Source of the DNA: Carex sylvatica
Lineage: Eukaryota > Streptophyta > Magnoliopsida > Poales > Cyperaceae
Assembly: GCA_964058845.1 (NCBI GenBank)
Contig: CAXKVR010000659.1
Coordinates: 1 to 30,870 of the forward strand
Direction of reading: 5' to 3'
Length of the DNA stretch: 30,870 bases
Below, piece by piece: positions 28,602 through 30,870 of this stretch (within the stretch, counting starts at the first letter, position 1; every line of letters begins with the position of its first letter). A program made the translations under genes and the position numbers. The notes under the pieces were generated by a model. The model made no database searches and had not been told where the DNA came from. It saw nothing but the letters and a program-made list of their open reading frames with translations.

Positions 28602-29433
28602 TTACAACAATCTGTTTCTCACACAGCTATCCAGTTCTTCACTACTCATATCTAATTCCCTTTCCATCCTATCCCAACCCTCTATTCTACCAAAATTTGC
28701 TAAGAGATGTGCGATTTGCAACTCTGGTTCTTCTCTGCTGTGATAAACTGCTTTCAAATTTTGGTTCCCATTGTTCTGCATTTGCCAAGCTTCCCAGATC
28801 TCACTGAATGTTCTCCAATCATGAATTAAAGGCTGCCTATGAGCCAATGCATCTACTGTTTCAATTGAATCCCACACTACTTGTGTATGTTTCCAACATT
28901 TTGTACCCTTGAAGTACTGCAATTGCCTCTGCCTGTGCTGAGTTAATGGCCTGGAACTTTTTAGATAACCATTGCACCACCCTCCCTTGAATTGAAACAT
29001 ATGCACCTATGCCCGCTAACACATTTGGAGACCAAGATCCATCCACGTAGCATGTCAGGTTTCCTAGAGACCCGGTTGACTGCTGCTGGTTCCCCAAACC
29101 CGTACCAGTAATGGTTGGTTTCATCCCCTCAGCTGAGTTGAACATCTGACATGTCATAAAAATCTCCCTAAAGTATTTGAAGCAAGTTAGGAGATTTTGC
29201 TGTTTACCACCAATTACTGCATCGTTTCTCACTCGCCAAATAGCCCATGTCATGCATACAAATCGCACTATATCCATTTCGTTAAGGACAGTGAACAAAG
29301 AAGCCATGATTTCTTTATATCCATTCATTCTGCATACAAATTGCATATATCCATTAATTCTGCAATTGTAAATACACTTCAGCATGGTCAGAGAGAAGGG
29401 AATTGTAAGTTGCATTTTCTTGTCAGATTGCAA
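28602..29433 (-). pseudogene. RNase H domain fragment of LINE type (RVT_3-like)
   Basis: On the minus strand, TWAIWRVRNDAVIGGK (the segment after the zf-RVT region of plant LINE ORF2 proteins) is followed by the RNase H start CYVDGSWSPN (first Asp) and SAQAEAIAVLQG (catalytic Glu). The frame then stops at 28861. The continuation, VVWDSIETVDAL (third acidic residue), is in a different frame (29006 to 28602) and runs to REEPELQIAHLLANFG, where the usual last Asp of the A-D-x-L-A motif is His. So there is at least one frameshift and a lost active-site residue. No reverse transcriptase lies upstream. A T-rich stretch at 28566-28583 could be the poly(A) tail read on this strand. It could also derive from a solitary 'ribonuclease H protein' gene. 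Confidence 0.75.
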
Positions 29434-30870
29434 GTTTCCTTAGTGGGGAGAATTTCATATATACCACTCAAAAACTGTGAAATTACATATTTACCATCCC
29501 AATTTCTGTAATTACATATTTACCATCTAAAAATCTAATAACTCACAAATTTCTCCAATTAATAAAAACCTGAGATTAATTCTTGGCATTATCTAATAAC
29601 TGTGAAATTTCTCCCTTGCTTAGTGGGTAGGGAATTTTGAAATATATAGAAATAATCTTAGTTTTTGATATTCTTGGCATTATTTGAATTTTAGAAAAAA
29701 ATGTTGCCTCACTTTAGAATGGAGAAATTATACGGCATAATCAAATTCCATTTCTTCACGCCTTTTATTTTTTCTTCTATAAAATAAAATGATAGAGAAG
29801 AGTGGAAGAATCAATATAAAAATATTGAATCAATTTTTTATTTTTCTGAGCATTTTTCAGTTACAGGTCGTGTGTACAATCATACATCTTTTTTCTAAGA
29901 TTGGGTACTACAATTATATGTATTTCATTATTATCTGAATATTCAGTTTCTATATTACTCATTTATCACTTTACAATGCATGTATGGTCAATTTACTTAT
30001 TTGAATTTTTTGAGAATATGATATATACAATTTAATTTATATCAATGCTTAACAAGTTAGTCTCAATGCACTTAATATAATTTGATGTCAGTATATCATC
30101 TTTTTTTTTTTTAAATGTAACAATTTTTTTTTCTAATACTGTATTGAGTGATTTCTAATATATCGTCGTTTACTTATTTGAATTTGATGTCATTGGTTGA
30201 CAAAATCTAGTCATTTTTCTCTTGGTCGACAGTTAGCTAGCCCCTATAAATAAGGTGCCTTTATTTATTGTATTGAGTTATTTCTTTTCAAAGCAACTGA
30301 ATTATGAAAATTATAGTTTTTCATTTTTAATAAAGCGATCCGTAATGAACATATATAATAGGTATTATATTCATGCTATTCTTAATGTTTATTTCACCTT
30401 GAATAATAAATCTTGCAATTGTTATATCAGTATATGCATTTCAATTGCCACATTAGCATGACAGTTGCAATATCAATTAAAGGGATATAAAACAGTTGGC
30501 AATTTAATTTGCTAATTATATGAATTCAACAATTTGAAATTAACGAAATTGAAAGGATAAAATAGTTTGACACTATTTAAGGAATGATTAATAGAGTTTC
30601 TCACATAACCAAACTTTTGTACAGATGTGTTTTAAATCTATTTGCTATAAAAATGCAATACCAATACAAGGAGTTACAATTAATTTGCAGTTCTGATTTA
30701 CATGCTCTCAAATTTTTGTACAAATAATGAACCCTCAGATCTGAAATACATGACTCAGATCTTTTGTCTCACTCTGTATCATTTCAATGCCATTAAAGAG
30801 GATCCACACCTATTTATCTCACCAGAGCAAATTTGGCTCATGCAGCGCACAAACCATCTGCAAATATACT
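29434..30870. other. AT-rich intergenic region
   Basis: No gene supported. AATTACATATTTACCAT recurs at about 29480 and 29509. The remainder shows only homopolymer runs and scattered short open frames. Confidence 0.4.

Noticed and set aside
1..30870. tRNA, rRNA or other structured RNA genes
   Set aside because: No tRNA-like A/B boxes with a cloverleaf or rRNA-like blocks were noticed by reading; tRNAscan-SE and Infernal would be the decisive checks.

Overview
The window looks like nuclear DNA from a flowering plant, probably a eudicot. It is AT-rich and gene-poor. The only intact genes are single-exon plant carboxylesterases (CXE family, alpha/beta-hydrolase fold, HSR203J/GID1-like). The remainder is mostly DNA transposons (CACTA, hAT, Mutator-like, MITEs), solo LTRs and retroelement remnants. 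I cannot name the species.

Layout. 1-3.75 kb: two decayed copies of one papain-like cysteine protease exon, then the terminus of a CACTA element with dense GTTGCATGG-type subterminal repeats. 3.88-7.23 kb: a nested transposon complex. A Mutator-like element with an 11-bp target duplication contains a 1.16-kb insert, a hAT element, a foldback MITE and a hAT fragment. 8.1-9.04 kb: a CXE pseudogene (+). 9.1-10.05 kb: a second copy of the MITE with a hAT element inside it. 11.6-12.55 kb: an intact CXE (-), the closest relative of the pseudogene. 13.1-17.15 kb: two neighbouring long-inverted-repeat Mutator-like elements of one family, each carrying further insertions. 17.75-18.56 kb: a probable LINE 3' end. 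18.9-20.1 kb: an intact, membrane-anchored CXE (-). 21.8-22.04 kb: a CXE relic (-). 22.1-23.26 kb: a solo LTR. 23.86-24.8 kb: an intact CXE (+). 25.3-26.1 kb: another broken CXE relic (-). 26.4 kb: a hAT-like end. 27.8-28.4 kb: a possible terminal exon encoding a Pro/Ala repeat protein. 28.6-29.4 kb: a decayed RNase H domain of LINE type (-).

The biological theme is a local CXE cluster: three intact genes and at least three dead copies within 18 kb, on both strands. The intact proteins have diverged. One pair member (309 aa) has an altered GxSxG motif and a displaced catalytic Asp. One (387 aa) has an N-terminal membrane anchor and 11 N-glycosylation sequons. One (317 aa) has a canonical triad. 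This fits birth-and-death evolution of a specialised-metabolism or detoxification family in a transposon-rich neighbourhood. No substrate can be read from the sequence.
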